The position numbers and the translations under genes are program-made. A stretch of DNA of 64,000 nt from NCBI RefSeq assembly GCF_000317045.1, contig NC_019703.1, positions 3,480,934 through 3,544,933 on the forward strand, given 5' to 3'. Below are positions 63,517-64,000 of the stretch, piece after piece. Position 1 is the stretch's first letter. The number at the start of each line of letters is the position of its first letter. Source of the DNA: Geitlerinema sp. PCC 7407 (GTDB lineage Bacteria; Cyanobacteriota; Cyanobacteriia; PCC-7407). The notes below the pieces were generated by a model. It had not been told where the DNA came from. It did no database searches and worked only from the letters and a program-made list of their open reading frames with translations.

Positions 63517-64000
63517 ATGGCAGACGAGAATCGCAAGGCAAACGGAAAAGCTGCCCCCGCCAAAGCCGGGGAAACCCCAGAAAACGCCGAAGCCCAGGCC
63601 CAAGCAGAAACGTCTGGTGCTGCCCAACAAGGTGAGCAAGCGGCTCCCAAAGCCAAAAAGGAAAAACCCCCCGCCCCCGAAGACAAGCCCTTTGCGGAGT
63701 TCATTCAGCAGGAGTATCTGCCAGCGCTGCAAAAGGCGATCGCCGCCACTGGCATTGGTGATCTCGAGCTGACCTTTAGCCAAGAGACCCTGCCCAGCGC
63801 TGGAGAAACCTGCTGGCAAGTGCGCGGCCGGTTTGCCGGTGGTCAGCGTCTCTTTGGGATTGCCTTTATCAAAGAGGACATCAACGGGCCTAAGTTTTTC
63901 TTCTGCGCAGACAACAGCTCCCACCCCAGCACCCTGGAGCACTTTATGGGAGACGAGCGCAAAGTCACCCTCGATCTGCTCGTCCTCTACACGGCGCAGC
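63517..64000 (+). CDS. DUF2996 family protein, N-terminal part (truncated by window edge)
   Basis: The frame runs from ATG 63517 (MADENRKANGKAAPAKAGET) to the window edge, 161 residues so far. The first 60 residues are disordered, rich in Ala, Lys and Pro. The remainder (PFAEFIQQEYLPALQKAIAA, then WQVRGRFAGGQRLFGIAFI) matches the DUF2996 family of cyanobacteria, of unknown function. The 3' end is missing. Confidence 0.85.
   Translation, partial: MADENRKANGKAAPAKAGETPENAEAQAQAETSGAAQQGEQAAPKAKKEKPPAPEDKPFAEFIQQEYLPALQKAIAATGIGDLELTFSQETLPSAGETCWQVRGRFAGGQRLFGIAFIKEDINGPKFFFCADNSSHPSTLEHFMGDERKVTLDLLVLYTAQ

Overview
The window is a continuous 64 kb piece of a GC-rich cyanobacterial chromosome. 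Three things show this: the octamer GCGATCGC (HIP1) recurs throughout genes and spacers; many genes belong to families known mainly from cyanobacteria and plastids (Ycf66, HHL1-like, DUF1830, DUF1997, DUF2996, DUF4079, DUF4090, DICT); and the str operon ends with rpsJ after tuf. The species cannot be fixed from the sequence alone. No rRNA, tRNA or CRISPR array was recognised.

Layout. 1-4.2 kb: end of the str operon (rpsG tail, fusA, tuf, rpsJ), with hairpins between cistrons. 4.3-16 kb: core genes, including a LON-domain protein, pheA, rnhB, rne with a 690-nt leader, a B12-binding/radical SAM-DUF2344 fusion, a STAS protein, clpS and a CPBP protease. 16-21.4 kb: pentapeptide protein, DICT/degenerate HD-GYP protein, a second radical SAM protein, DUF1830 and DUF4079. 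21.4-25.5 kb: a complete polyamine-type ABC transporter, potA-potD-potB-potC. 26.5-28.3 kb: PBP2 (mrdA).

28.4-38.2 kb is the most unusual part. Two 432-bp copies of one repeat, in opposite orientation and each with a hairpin near both ends, bracket about 9 kb. This interval holds a small hypothetical gene, a vMAP-type HTH protein, a Clp-fold membrane protease, a ParB-like/coiled-coil protein, a ParA ATPase fused to an HsdR-type nuclease domain, a palindromic spacer, and then ordinary genes (HHL1-like, DUF4090, ileS). The nuclease-ParA/ParB-like pair is the best candidate for an undescribed system.

38.2-46.5 kb: Ycf66 with a long disordered tail, gnd, a PAS-GGDEF-EAL protein, a pentapeptide lipoprotein and a secreted metallophosphoesterase. 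46.9-51.4 kb: an NAD cluster, pncB-nadD-Nudix/HTH regulator-nadE. 52-53.8 kb: a response regulator with degenerate GGDEF and intact EAL. 54-61.2 kb: a MoaD-like carrier and two tandem RTX-type calcium-binding proteins made of long ordered repeats. 61.5-64 kb: threonine synthase followed by a second ubiquitin-like sulfur carrier, and a truncated DUF2996 gene at the edge.

Functional links that can be read here are translation (str operon, ileS), RNA decay (rne, rnhB), NAD salvage and synthesis under an ADP-ribose-sensing type regulator, cyclic-di-GMP turnover (two EAL proteins plus a degenerate HD-GYP), polyamine import, and secreted or surface calcium-binding proteins.
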